Translations under genes and position numbers: made by a program
Source of the DNA: Pleodorina starrii
Taxonomy: Eukaryota; Chlorophyta; Chlorophyceae; Chlamydomonadales; Volvocaceae
Direction of reading: 5' to 3'
Assembly (NCBI GenBank): GCA_030267565.1
Contig: BRXU01000027.1
Location: 729,001 to 793,000 of the forward strand
DNA length: 64,000 nt
The notes under the pieces: generated by a model
Databases searched by the model: none
Seen by the model: the letters and a program-made list of their open reading frames with translations, nothing else
What the model was told of the DNA's origin: nothing
Shown: positions 1 to 11,065 of the stretch, piece after piece
How the letters are laid out: every line of letters starts with the position of its first letter
Numbering within the stretch: the stretch's first letter is position 1

Positions 1-160
1 GCTGGGATGGGAGCATGGGATGTGTCGTGTGTGTGTGCGTCCTTGCTCCACTGCCTGCGCGTGTCAGGCTGTCCGCCTGTTACCTGTTCGGGACTGTGTA
101 TTCTTTTTCTTACCCAATCCCGGCCCGCCCATCCATGTATCTGGCCCCTCGTACCCGCAG

Positions 161-3100
161 CCGCCCCCGCCGGTCACCCCGGCCCAGATGGCCGCCCGTG
201 ACAACGCCCTGGCCGCAGTGGGACCCGGCCGCCAGCGCCTGCTGGTAGCGCCCTTCGTGCCGCCGGCAGGCGGCGCCGGCGGCGCCGCAGGCGGCGCCGC
301 AGGCGCCGCCGCAGGCGGCGGCGGCGCCGCCGCCGCCGCAGGCGGCGCAGCGGACCGCCGTCGCCGCGGCAGCGACGACGGCGAGGAGCAGGATAGCGAC
401 GCCAGCGGCGGCCGGGGTGGTGGGTCGGGGTCGGGGTCGGGTCCGCTGGTGCGAGTGCCCAGCATGGCGGCGCCCAGCCGCGTGACCCGCATCCTGTGGA
501 CCGCCTCCGAGGACCGGGTGGTGCTGACGGAGTACGTGAAGCTGGCGGCGGAGGCGGGGCCGCACATCCGGCTGGCGTGGAAGGCGCGCGCCGATCCGCT
601 GCCCTACTCGATCTCGCTGTGCATCCGCCACATCCGCTACCTCAAGCGCAACTACCCCTCCTACACCGGCCGCCTGGACGAGCTGCTGCGCCGCGCCTAC
701 GAACGCAAGGTGGGTTGGCACTGTGTGTGTGCGAGCTGGAGGAGGCGCGGGGGAAGGAGGGGAGGGGAGGACGGATTCACACGATTGCGCTCGGACGGCT
801 AAAGGCAGGAAAGGGTTTGCGTTCCTCCCGCCTGCTGCCTCCGTTTGCTTTGCACGGCTGAGAATCGAATCGCCGGCGGCAAGGTTCGTTAACCCTTCCC
901 TCCCTCCCGCTCTCCCTCCTTTCTTTCCCTCGTTCCCTCTCCCGTGGCTTCATGAACCGTCCCACAATGGTTGTTGTGATTGCGGTCATCGTCCCACATC
1001 GTCCCCTCGTTCCCCTGCGCGCGCGGTCCTTTTCCGCTCGCTGACCCAAAGGTGGACCTGACGAGGCACCGCGAGCGCAGCGAATCGCGTATGGCCGCCT
1101 ACCGCGATCGGCTGCGGCGTCGCCGCGCCGGCGAGCCGGTGCGGCCGCTGGGCGAGGACGGGTGGGAGACCACGGAGGCGCCGATGGTGCTGCCGCGCGA
1201 CGCGGTGGAGGTGACGCGCGCGATCGTGATGGCGGAGGCGGCCGCGGCGGCGGCGGCGGAGGGCGGCGAGGGCGCGGGTGCGGAGGCCGCGGCCGCGGCC
1301 GCCGCCGCCGCCATGGACTTCGAGACGGGGGAGATCCTCGAGGAGAGGGCGCTGATGCGGCGCGTGGCGGAGCGGGACCAGGCGCGCGCGGCGACGATGT
1401 CCTCGGAGCGCGATGCGGCGATCGCCGAGGCGCTGAACCTGGTGGAGGACTTTGTGCTGGTCATCCCGCGCCGCTCCTCGCAGAAGCGCCGCGAGCTGCT
1501 GCAGCAGCAGGGCGGCCTGGAGCTGGGTGAGCCGCTGGAGCCCACCGTCAACGAAATGGCGGCGAGGCGCCGAGCAGCGGCGGAGGCGCGGCGCACCCTG
1601 GCACCCGGCACGCTGCTGCAGCCGGCGGCGGCGGGCACCGCCGGAGGCGGCGCCCTGCCGGCGGCGCGCAGCCGCCGCCCCGGCGGCGGCGGCGCCGCCG
1701 CCGCCGTCCGCGCGGCGGTGCCGCTGGTGCCGCCTCAGCCGCAGGTGGCGCGGCCGTCGGTGGCAGTGACGGCGGCGATGTGCATGCTGGTGTCGCTGCT
1801 GTTCCAGGTGCGGGCGGTGGGCGGCGGAGCTGGCTGGATGTCGAACCAGGTGGTGGAGACGCTGGCGGACTTTGGCCGCCGCTTCTCCGCCGACGTCAAG
1901 GCGGCGGCGCTGAAGCAGATGCAGCAGCGCGGCTGGCTGGCGCCCACGGGCCCGCGGCGGCAGCTGGACCTCACGCCCGCCTTTGTCAACCGGCTGCAAG
2001 GAACGGAGCTGCCGCTGGGGCTGCTGGGCCGCGCCGCCGCTGCCGCGGGCCGCCTGGACGAGCTGCTGGCGCGCGCCGCCGCGGCCAAGGCCGCCGAGGA
2101 GGACGAGGACATGGGCGGCGGCGCGGCCGCGCCGCCGGCGGCGGCGGCGGCGGCGGCCGACGCCGAGCGCTCCACCGCGGAGGCGGTGGAGCGGAGCTGT
2201 TCGGTGGACGCCAGCCGCGGGGCGCTGGCGCTGGAGGGGCAGGAGCCGCTGCCAAGCGAGTTGGTGGCGGTGGTGCTGGTGCGCCAAGCGCTGGGGAAGG
2301 TGGAGCTGCTGCCGGGGGCGGTGGAGACGCAGCCCGAGTGGGCGGGCCAGGCGGCCACTGCCGGCATGCTGCTGACGTCGGTGCAGCTGCTGATCGTGCC
2401 GGCGGCGGCGGAGGCCGACGGCGGCGGCGGCGGCGTGTGGCCCACCGCGCCGGCGCCGGCGGCGGGCAGGCGCGTGGCGATCGGTGCGGCGGCGGCGGTG
2501 GCGGCGGCGGCGGCGCACCGCCCGCACGCGCGCGACACGGCCGCCGCGGCTGCCGACCACGCCCACGGTGGCCATCACCACCACCAACAACAACAACACC
2601 AGCAACGCCCGAAGCCGGGCCAGACGCAGCATCAACAACACGACGACGACGACCACCACCACCACCATTACCACAGTCGCGGCGGGCTGAGCGCCGGGCT
2701 GCTGGCCCACGGTGACGGCGCGGCCGCCGCCGGGGTCGACCTCGCGGGCAGCTCCGGTCCGTGGCCCAGCGCGGGCGAGCTCCCCGAAGGCGCGACGCCG
2801 CTGTTTGCGCCGTCGGCGGTGGCAGCCGACCCGGCCGTCCGTGGCGCCGCCAGGGCGGCGGCCAAGGCACATCTGGCGGCGGAGGCGTCGTCCTGCCCGG
2901 CGGTGGTGGAGGAACTGGCGGAGGCGACGGAGGCGCTGCTGGAGGCGGCGGGGCCCGACGGACTCACGTTCGCGGCGCTGTCCGCGCAGCTGGGCAAGGC
3001 CGCCGACGGCGGCGTGGCGGTGGGCGGCGCGGAGGGCAGCGGCGGCGCCGCCACTGCCGCGGCACCGACCGACGGCGCGGCGGCAGCGGCGCCGCCGCCG

Positions 3101-3973
3101 GCGTTGCTGACGGTGTCCGTGCCGCCCACGCAGCACCTCGTGTCGTTGGTGCTGCGGGGCCTCGAGCTGCACGGCTTGGCGCGGCGGGTGGGCGGCTGGG
3201 ACGCGCTGCACTTCATCGCGGCGCAGTACTGCCGCGACGCCATCGTGGAAGTCGGCGGCGCCGCCGCTGACGCCGCCGCCGCCGGCACAGCGGCCGCCGA
3301 CGCAGCGCCAGCTCCAGCGGCTGCTCCTGTCGCGCCTGAGGGGCAGGAGGCGGGCCCTTCCGCAGCCGCTGCCGGGGAAGCAGCCAGAGAGAGCATGGAC
3401 ACGGACATGGGCGCGGGCGCGGGCACGGGCAGGCAGACGGAGGACGCAGCGGCGAGGGCCGCCGGCCCTGGGGCCGCCGGGACGGCGGACTCGTCCATGG
3501 GCGCCGGCGCGGGCGCCCGTGCAGCGGAGGCTGCGGGCAGCGCGGGCGCTGGCGCGGCGGCGGAGGCGGCGGTGCGGGAGCGCGTGCTGCGGCCGTGGCT
3601 GGACCACCGGGGCGCCGTCAACGTCAAGATGTGGGACACGCTGCTGCAGCGGCTGCTGGGGCTGGTGATGCGGCACCCGGGCATCCCGGAGGAGCTGTTG
3701 GTGGCGTCGTTGGACGTCATTCCGCCACAGGCCGTCCGGGAGCTGCTGCACCATCTGGCGGCGCACGGCAGGCTGGAGGTGCGCGTCGCGACGCAGCAGC
3801 CGGACCGCGGGCAGCGGCCGCGGCGGCCGCTGCTGCTGGGCGGCGGGAGCGCCACCGCCGCCACAGCAGCAGCAGCAGCCGGTGGTGGCGGTGGTGGGCG
3901 GCAGGTGGTGCATTACTTTCCGGTGTTGGAGCAGTACGCGGGCAGCGCCGTACTGCAGGTGGCGCCGCCGTGA
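161..3973 (+). CDS. GTF3C1: TFIIIC B-block-binding subunit, 3' part (two exons)
   Basis: Two exons are visible, 161-709 and 1052-3973, joined in phase 0 (donor AAG|GTGGGT, acceptor CCCAAAG|GTGGAC); the gene starts outside the window. TFIIIC binds the B box of tRNA genes and recruits TFIIIB and RNA polymerase III in the nucleus. The first exon carries a Myb-like segment, WTASEDRVVLTEYVKLAAE, followed by IRHIRYLKRNYPSY, which matches the SANT-like region of plant B-block subunits. The C-terminus (about 3590-3970) has RPWLDHRGAVNVKMW, then VMRHPGIPEELL and a last segment HYFPVLEQYAGSAVL, the same order as the GTF3C1 C-terminal winged-helix region. Between them lie long alanine/glycine runs and a His/Gln/Asp tract (about 2560-2690). 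The family call rests on the two conserved ends; the middle is low-complexity and uninformative. The upstream boundary at 161 is inferred from the acceptor GTACCCGCAG. Confidence 0.8.
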
Positions 3974-4359
3974 GGGGAACAACGTGGGGGAGGGAGGACG
4001 TGCTAGCGGGGGCTATAGCGGGGCGGGGGGGGTCCGTGATGTTGGTGTGGTGTGGTGTGCGAGGGGAGTCCTGGACGTGTCGTGTGGTGTGGTGTGGTGG
4101 CATGCCTTGGCGTGAGGCGGTGCGGGCGGGGTCGGTTGGCGGGATTGCGACGCAGCGTGGGGAGGGACGAGAGAGCGGGTGAGCCGTCAATTGCGGTCTT
4201 GGCGTTGCTGGTTGCGGCTGCGGGGCGGCGGAGTCCGTTGGGAGCCGGGGGATCGCAAGGCGGACTGGCTTTGCGCACAGGGCGGCAGCTTGTACAGGGC
4301 CTCGAACTTCCCCTGTCGAATGCTGCATCACTTCGGTTGCAATTAGATGTGGGCAGGGC

Positions 4360-4364
4360 TGTAA
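4360..4364 (+). terminator. TGTAA polyadenylation motif for the TFIIIC gene
   Basis: TGTAA on the plus strand, 387 bases after the stop codon of the TFIIIC subunit gene. TGTAA is the usual green-algal (Chlamydomonas-type) polyadenylation signal. The gap 3974-4592 has no other gene that I can support, so it is read as the 3' UTR plus the start of the tail-to-tail gap. Confidence 0.6.
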
Positions 4365-4592
4365 CGGGCGTGGGAGCAACCGATCCTGACTGAACCTTTC
4401 CCGTAGTAAGGTAATCTTGGAGAACGAACGGTGCCTACCGTATACTTTTTGCTTTGTATTGACTTCTGTACTGTGGCCATAAGACAGCCCAAGTGGTTTG
4501 TCTCTGGTTGGGTCTAGGCCGCATGTTGCCGTACTGTGTTTGCTCCATCGGGGTTTGATGACGGTGCAGTGTTTCTTAACTTCGTAACTTGC

Positions 4593-4597
4593 TTACA
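4593..4597 (-). terminator. TGTAA polyadenylation motif for the exostosin gene
   Basis: TTACA on the plus strand, i.e. TGTAA on the minus strand, 518 bases past the stop of the exostosin-type gene. With the plus-strand motif at 4360-4364 it leaves about 230 bases between the two convergent transcripts. Confidence 0.5.
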
Positions 4598-4889
4598 CAC
4601 GTATCAACGGCGTTGTTCCGGTTATGGGCGCCTCCGCGGCGGCGCACGCGGCGGGCCCTCTGGGTGCATTGAGGTGCCGCCGTTGGCCCCCATACGGCAT
4701 GGCATATGCAGTGACGTTTGCGGCGGTGGCCTTTGCGCCCAACCACTCGGCTCTGCCGTTCATGTTCAGTACGGCACACCCTCATGCCATTCCGCAGAGG
4801 GCTTTCACTCTCAGTGCATGTACGAGAGCTACCTCCCAGCTGCACTCTGTGCTCAAATCATACGCAGTTCATGTCGACCACAGTTCCGC

Positions 4890-4917
4890 CTGATACTGAT
4901 ACTGATACTGATACTGC
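4890..4917. repeat. (GATACT)n hexamer run
   Basis: About four and a half copies of GATACT in the presumed 3' UTR of the exostosin-type gene. Simple microsatellite with no further structure. Confidence 0.7.
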
Positions 4918-5114
4918 TGCATTCCGAGCTCTGCTCGCGCGTCCACATAATCGAAGTGATGATCACAAGCCCCCTCATGAGACACGACAGAACACCTACA
5001 TTGCTGAAATGCACCCTTCTCCCCCCATCCAAGGCCTGATCTCTAAACCCATGTTGTGTCAGGTCGCAGGTGCGCAGCCCCGTGTCCGGATCTCTTCCGG
5101 AGCCGCACGGGTGC

Positions 5115-8100
5115 TCAGTGCCGCCGCACCCCCGCCTCGTACAGCTCTCCTCGGAGGTGGCTCAATCGGCGGTGGAGGCTCGCAATGGTGTAGTTGTAGG
5201 CCAAGCCACCAAGCTCCGGCTGCCACAGGAACGCGCGGTAAACCCTGCGAGCAGAGGCGGGCAGAGGCAATTCCAGCCGGCTTGGTTGCAAGGAAGTGGG
5301 AACGGCAACCGAAGCAAGGGTGGAAGACAACCGCAACGAGCCACGACCCACGAGAGATGCACCACATCCCCTCACCGCGTACGATAATTCACTCCCGCTT
5401 ACAGCGCCGCAACGGCCGATTGAGACACTGCACTGAACCACAGCGTGCGCCAGCGACTCGACGTGCGCAGTTCCAAGCCCCCGCGCCCCTTGCGCCCTTT
5501 CGGCCTTCCAAAGGAGGCAGTCAGGCCAGGCGGCGCCGCACCTGCCGCCCCCCCCCCGGATCCAATCCCACTACCGCTAGAGCGTCCATCCATCCATCCA
5601 TCCATCCGTCAGTCTGGGCATCGGGCAGCCTGGCCATCGCCACCGCACGACCCCAGCCGCATCCGGTTGGTCCCCCGCCTTCCCCGCCCCCCCTCTCTCT
5701 CCCTCCCCCCCTCCCTACCGCGCATTCTCCCGGGTGGCTCGCAGCAGCTCCTCGGGGGTCACCGCCCGCAGAATGTCCACCAGCCGCGGCAGCTCAGCCT
5801 TTGACACCCGGACAGAGAAATCGGGGTAGTGCAGAATGTCCTCGTACGGCTGGCCAGAGGGTCAGGGCGCAAGGGGGCGGAGGGAAAGGGGGAAACGGAG
5901 GCGGCAAAGTGAAACGAGGCAGTCAGCTCAGCACTCGGTCAGCATACCGGCGGATGTTCGGCAGAGGACGTGCAGTGCAAGGCAGGCAGGCAGGGGCAGC
6001 GCGCCGCGGGGGCGGAGAAGCCGCCCTGTCCCCCTTCGCTCGACCACCCCACACACGCCCCCACGTGCTCTCCCACCTGTCGGACCTTGTCCTGTATGAT
6101 GACCGGCACACAGGCGTGCATCAGCGCGTGCGTCAGGCGGATGCCCCAGCCGTGTCCGTACGGCGCCAGACAGAACTTGCTTCGCGCCAGCAGGTCCTCG
6201 TAGTCATTGCCGTTCAGTGGCATGTAGCCGCCCTTGAACACCACATCCGGGTAGCTGTTCTTTTCAAGCAGCAAGGACAGCGCCTGACGCACGCCGCCGC
6301 TGTACTCGGGCTCGTTGTGCCTGGGCGGTAGGGAGGTAGGGCGGTGGGGCGGTGGGGCGGTAGGGCGGGGTGAGGGTGAGGGTGCGGGTGCGGTAAAGAG
6401 TGGGCGGGTGGGCGGGCGGGAGGAGGGGCGGAGGGATGATGAGTAGGGGGCGCGGGATGGAGCCGTGAGAGCCGTGTCGGCCGGGCGGGCGCAGGCGGCA
6501 TGTGGGGCATGGTGGCACGCGGCATGCGCCGGCCAGGGGCGGCACGGCGGTGAGACACCGTATCCTCCTCCTCCCGAGAGTCGTGCGGCATCAGCGGATG
6601 GGGGGTCGGGTGCTGCTCAGGTCAGCGCCCAGCCGTCGCCGTCACCGTCAGCCAATACCTCCATCCAGACCCGCACCCGCAACCCCGCGGTGAGTCAACA
6701 TCTCAACATCTCAACAGTCGGAGCACAGCGCCGAAATCCGCCGCACCGCCGGAACCCAAACGCTTCCAAACGGCAAAAGGGTGTTCCGCAGCTCGTCCTC
6801 GTTTCGCTTTCCAGTCCCCCCCCCCGGATTCCCGCATCCATCCATCCTCCGTCGCTGTGGTATCTTGGGGTGTAGCGACTACACCCTCCGTCCCTTCCTT
6901 CCCCCGCCCTGGGGGTATCGGTATTGGCTCGCCTGCCACCTCTCCCCTGCCCCAAATGCCGGGCCCCAACCCTGTACCAGGCCCAGCCCCGGGCCCACAA
7001 ATCCGCCCCCCCTCCCTCAGGCCGGCCTCCCGCTCCCCCGCTCCTCCCTCCACCCTACGCACCCGCCCGCCCCCACCTGATATCTCCGCTGAAAAAGAAC
7101 AGCACGTCCTTCTTGGCAATCATCGCTTCCAGACCGCCCGCCTCCTCCAGCCTCGCGTGCAGCTCCCGGATCTTGGCCGCCTTGGCCTTGAAGTAGGGCG
7201 CCATCACAATGTCCCGACCCGACTTGAAGCAGCCGTGATCCACGTTCTCCACCTGCGAGCCCATGTCGCTGATGTTGTACCGCTCGTAGCCAAAGTGCGT
7301 CAACTGCGACAACCCCCCGGGGTAGGATCAGGGTAGGGTAAGGGTAGGGTAGGGGCATGAGATTGTGAGGAGGCGGTGCGGTGCGGTGCGGTGCGGTGCG
7401 GTGCGGTGGCGGTGCGGTACGGTGCGGTGCGGTGCGGTGCGGTGGCGGTGCGGTGCGGTACGGTGCGGTGCGGTGCGGTGCGGTGGCGGTGGCGGTGAGG
7501 TGCGGTCACCCCCCCACCCACCCCACTCACCTTGATGAGGTTCTCCGTCTGCGGTGTGGGTTTCAGGTAGCACGCCCCTCTGTCCCCGGTGAGCAACACG
7601 AAGTGGTCCCGGCCCCGCGTGCGGTTGAAGAACGGAAAGCGGGACGACACCCAGTCCACGGCGCGAACCAGGGCACCCGTGGGGTCCCCAAGGTTGGCTG
7701 CGGGCGGGAGGGCGGGGGTGGGGGGGGGCGGGGAGGCGGGGGTGTATGGCCGGGGGTGCACAGACGAGTGGCATGGACGGGTGGGTGGGTGGGTGGGTGG
7801 GCAGTCGGTGAGCACCAGGAGCGGCTGCGGGTTTGTGCCGCATGCTGCTGCGTTGCGTTGCGGGCAATGTCGTGGGCTTAAAACCCGAAGGCCCAAAGGC
7901 TGCCGCCGCCGGACGCTTGGAGCAGCAGGTAGCGGTGCAGCAGGTAGCGTAGCGGTGTAGGCAGCAGTGCGTAAGGCGACAGTGTGTGGGCAGGAGGCTG
8001 CTCAGCACCTCCCAACCGCCTCCTCGAGGGGGACCCGGCCGCGCCCCCCGGCAGACACACGCACACGCACACACATGCGTGCGTGCGCACACGCACCAGC

Positions 8101-9944
8101 CGCACACTCTCGCAACCCCGCCTTTCCCCCCCAACACCCCCACGGCCCCCCCCACGCCCGCCCCCCACGCACGCACGCACACGTGGAGTAGTAGGCGAAG
8201 GCGGGGATGTAAAAGAGGTTAGCCTCATGCGGGTTCTCGGTGCGTATGCCGCTGGTGTCGGTCAGGAAGGTGTCCATGAAGCGCATGAAGGACTGGTAGT
8301 TGGGGAACACGCCGGCCCTGGGGCACCGCGGCGGGCGGGGGGGCGGGTTTGGTTTGGTTTGGTTTGGTTTGGTTTGGTTGGGGTGGGGGTGAGGGAGGGG
8401 GACCCGCGAGCGCGGGCCGTTCAGACCTCGAGACGGCCTAGAGGCCTTGAGGTGGGGGTTATCCACGTATAGGCTGTATGTGTTTGTGTATGTGGGGGTG
8501 CGGAAATGAATTCGGCGGACCCCAAGTACATACGGATTGCATCATACCGCTGACCCCACCCCACAGCGGCGCATCGCGCCTGAAGGCGGCCAGTCGAAAC
8601 CTCCCCTCGGTGGGTGTGGGGAGGATAGGGGTGGGGGATAATAAGAACGGCCCGGGGGTGGGGGATGGGGGGGTGCCCCCCTCGCAGCTGCAACGGAGGG
8701 TGGGGAGGGTGGGGGGGGGAGGCACTCGCGGCCGCGGGCGGACACTCACTCGCCGTCCTCAAACTGGTGTGGCCCGAGGACGTTGGGCGGAATGTCGTAC
8801 ATGTAGATCTTCAGGGACGGGTAGTACGGGTGGGCGATGCTGCCTGCGGGCGGGCGGGCGGGTGGGTGGGTGGGTGGGTGCGGGCAGGAATGAAGGCGGC
8901 CCGAGGAGGCATCCAGAAAGGGGGAGGGGAGCGGCTGCATGGGCCATGACGCGGGCTGGCTGCCAAAGTGCCAATACGCCGCTAGAAGCCTCAGCGCCGC
9001 CCCCTTGGCTGCGGTATCTCCTTTTTTACCCCGAAATTGACGGCCTCACACACGACCCCGCCGGCCCCGGCGTTACGAGCAACACCCGGCCCATCCGACT
9101 TTCCCTTTGTTCCCAGACGACTCCGACTCCGACTCCGACTCCGATCTGCTGCCCGTCCTGGATCCGTTTCACCCCTCCCCGTCTCCCGTCTCCCGCCCCA
9201 ACCGCCCCCGCCCACCCCCTCCCCCAGCGCTGCCCCACCTTTCGCCGGCTCGTATGCCTGGCCCCGGGAGCAGCCCACTCCCCAGAACGGCGGGTCGCAC
9301 TTGCAGAAGCCGCCTATGCACCTGCCCCTGCCGGCGCAGTTGTTGGGACAGGGCGGGTGGCTCTCCCCCTGCACCAGCTCCGCACACTGCGACCCGCCAA
9401 AGCCCGCAAAGCAGCGGCAGCTGGGCTGCACACCCCCCCAGAGCTGACACACGCCCTGCTCGTTGCACCTGCGAGCCAACACGGCGCACAACGGGGCGCA
9501 ACAGGGCGCGACCCGCGGATCTCGGGGGGAATGGCGGAGCGCCATACAGGCGCGGGGGCGTGGGGGAGGCGGGACACATACACACACATGTACACATACA
9601 CACATGTGTGTGCGCCAGCTGCCGGGAGCTGCCCCCGACGGGGCGCCGCAATCGACGCTGCAGTTTGTTCATCCCGAGCAGAGCAGAGCCGAACAGAATG
9701 TATTTCACTATGGAGTCTGGGGTGGCGGAGGGCTGCTGGCTGCCCAGCTGGCCGCCCGGCTGTGTAGGAGGGGATCGAGGAGTCAGGTGCCGCGAGGACC
9801 TCCCCGCCAAGGCGGGGCCAAGGCGGCGGGGAGGTCCTCGCGGCGCTGGCCCCGGGCGCACATGCGGTTACGCTGGGTGAGGCGCTGCCTGCCTGCCTGC
9901 CTCGGCGGCCCCTGCCTCGCTTTGCTGCGCTGGAGGCCACACAC

Positions 9945-9989
<45 letters not shown>

Positions 9990-10909
9990 GCGCCTCCCGC
10001 CTCGCCTCGCGAGCCATGTCACGGCGCGGTGCAGTGCAGTACAGAGTTCAGAACACAGTACGGAACACAGTACGGTACCTCGCGGGGCATTTCGACAGCG
10101 AGGTCGATTTGGAGATGAACTCCTCAGACACGGGCGGGTGCTCCAACATCTGAATGGATCTGTGCAGCGAGGTGCGGCCGTCCAGCTGCTGCCGGTGGGT
10201 GACTCCCCGGCCCCAGCGGTAGGCCGGGTCGTCCCAGTTGTCCGGCAGGTCCGACAGCTGCTGATCCGGCGGCACGTCGACGCGCTCGAAGCAGAACAGC
10301 ACGTCCCAGATCTGCATCGTGTGGAAGGCGCAGCGCGTGTCCTCGCCCGGCAGGCACAGCGACCTCTGCAGGTCTCTGTAGCAGTGGCAGTTCCGGGGGG
10401 CGGTTCGCCCCAGGTAGATGCGCTGCGGCCCCCCCTTGGACGTCGTGCGGCAGGCGGGGTACAGCTGCGTCTGGCAGGTCGGACCTGCGCACACACGGCC
10501 CCCACGCACCAAGGCCAGGTGGTGGTGGGGGGGGGGGAGGGGGGAAGGGGGGAGGGGGCAGGTCTGCGAGGTTTGGAGGCGGGTGGGCAGCCCGGGTTGC
10601 GTGCTGTGGGGCAAACCCCCCCCTTGGGTCGGGCCGGGCGGTCGTCCACGGCCGCTGGTGTGTACTGCGCGGCAGCTGGGCAGGGATGGATCCGGATCCT
10701 GCGCCCCTGGTGCGGATTCAGGGGTGTGTGACTGCGCCTGTGGGTCCCGCTCGTGCATACCTGACAAGCCAAACGGGCACTCGCATTCCCCGAGCTCCCC
10801 ATTGCAGTTGCCATACTGCAAGCAACCCTCCTGGCACGGCTTGTTGGCCACCTGGTCGGTCCGCGTGCAGAGCCCGGGGTGTGTCAAGTCGTATTTGCCA
10901 GCGATAATC
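5115..10909 (-). CDS. EGF/exostosin-type glycosyltransferase, 10 exons resolved
   Basis: Exons on the minus strand are 10909-10761, 10484-10079, 9468-9239, 8843-8750, 8317-8181, 7697-7531, 7303-7077, 6320-6077, 5849-5719 and 5244-5115 (stop TGA). All splice phases agree, giving about 637 residues plus an unresolved start. The N-terminal half has cysteine-rich EGF-like pieces (CQEGCLQYGNCNGELGECEC; CRCFAGFGGSQC; CIGGFCKCDPPFWGVGC). The C-terminal half is an exostosin (GT47-like) domain: KIYMYDIPP, RDHFVLLTGDRGACY, FFSGDIRHNEPEYSGGVRQA, CLAPYGHGWGIRLTHALM and FSVRVSKAELPRL. Such proteins are type II membrane or secreted Golgi/ER glycosyltransferases, and EGF-exostosin fusions are common in volvocine algae. 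Sugar donor and acceptor cannot be told. The last intron (5245-5718) begins with a donor that spells an in-frame TAG, so the final 42 residues appear only after splicing. Introns hold many simple repeats. The 5' exon is not fixed. Confidence 0.85.
5585..5608. repeat. (CATC)n microsatellite
   Basis: Five tandem CATC units inside the last intron of the exostosin-type gene. Confidence 0.7.
7373..7502. repeat. (GCGGT)n pentamer minisatellite in an intron
   Basis: About 130 bases of GCGGT units with occasional GGCGGT and ACGGT variants, inside the exostosin-gene intron 7304-7530. On the transcribed (minus) strand it reads as ACCGC repeats just downstream of the 5' splice site. Confidence 0.85.
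8345..8380. repeat. (GGTTT)n pentamer run
   Basis: Six to seven GGTTT units inside the exostosin-gene intron 8318-8749. On the transcribed strand this is an AAACC run close to the 3' splice site. Confidence 0.8.
9117..9146. repeat. (GACTCC)n hexamer run
   Basis: Four to five GACTCC units in the exostosin-gene intron 8844-9238. No coding role is apparent. Confidence 0.7.
9789..9844. repeat. Perfect 20-bp inverted repeat (hairpin) in an intron
   Basis: Arms 9789-9808 and 9825-9844 are exact reverse complements over 20 bases, separated by a 16-base GC-rich spacer. The arms begin GCCGCGAGGACC and end GGTCCTCGCGGC. The hairpin lies in the intron 9469-10078 of the exostosin-type gene and would fold in either transcript strand. 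No target-site duplication or transposase is visible. Confidence 0.85.
9939..9992. repeat. (CA)n microsatellite
   Basis: About 50 bases of CA/CG dinucleotides in the exostosin-gene intron 9469-10078, 95 bases right of the intronic hairpin. Confidence 0.8.
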
Positions 10910-11065
10910 CTATGCAAACATAGTAAGAGCCGTTATTACCACGAACTGGTTAAGGGGCAGGTCTTCCACGGCTGTCTTGACTACTGTCTCTGCGGACTGC
11001 GCCCGCTTGACAAAGTACAACAAGAGGATAGTGAAAAGTGAGCGAAAGGTCTTTTGCAGACACAT
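10910..11065 (-). other. Possible first exon with signal anchor for the exostosin gene
   Basis: An ATG at 11065 opens a 51-codon minus-strand frame that begins MCLQKTFRSLFTILLLYFVK: a basic start followed by a hydrophobic stretch, as expected for a signal anchor. It ends at a TAG at 10912-10910, exactly where the acceptor GCATAG precedes the first certain exon (10909). The frames differ by one base, so an intron with a phase-2 donor is needed. The candidates CA|GTCCGC and CA|GTTCGT are weak or give a very short intron. I see the ORF and the hydrophobic core; that it is the true first exon is inference. Confidence 0.4.

Noticed and set aside
986..3982. 998-codon minus-strand open frame
   Set aside because: It is antisense to the TFIIIC exon, Arg/Gln-rich and shadow-like; the plus strand has the recognisable conserved ends.
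8345..8380. Interstitial telomere-like repeat (GGTTT)n
   Set aside because: The unit is a plain pentamer, not a TTTAGGG or TTTTAGGG type, and it lies in an intron with other simple repeats.
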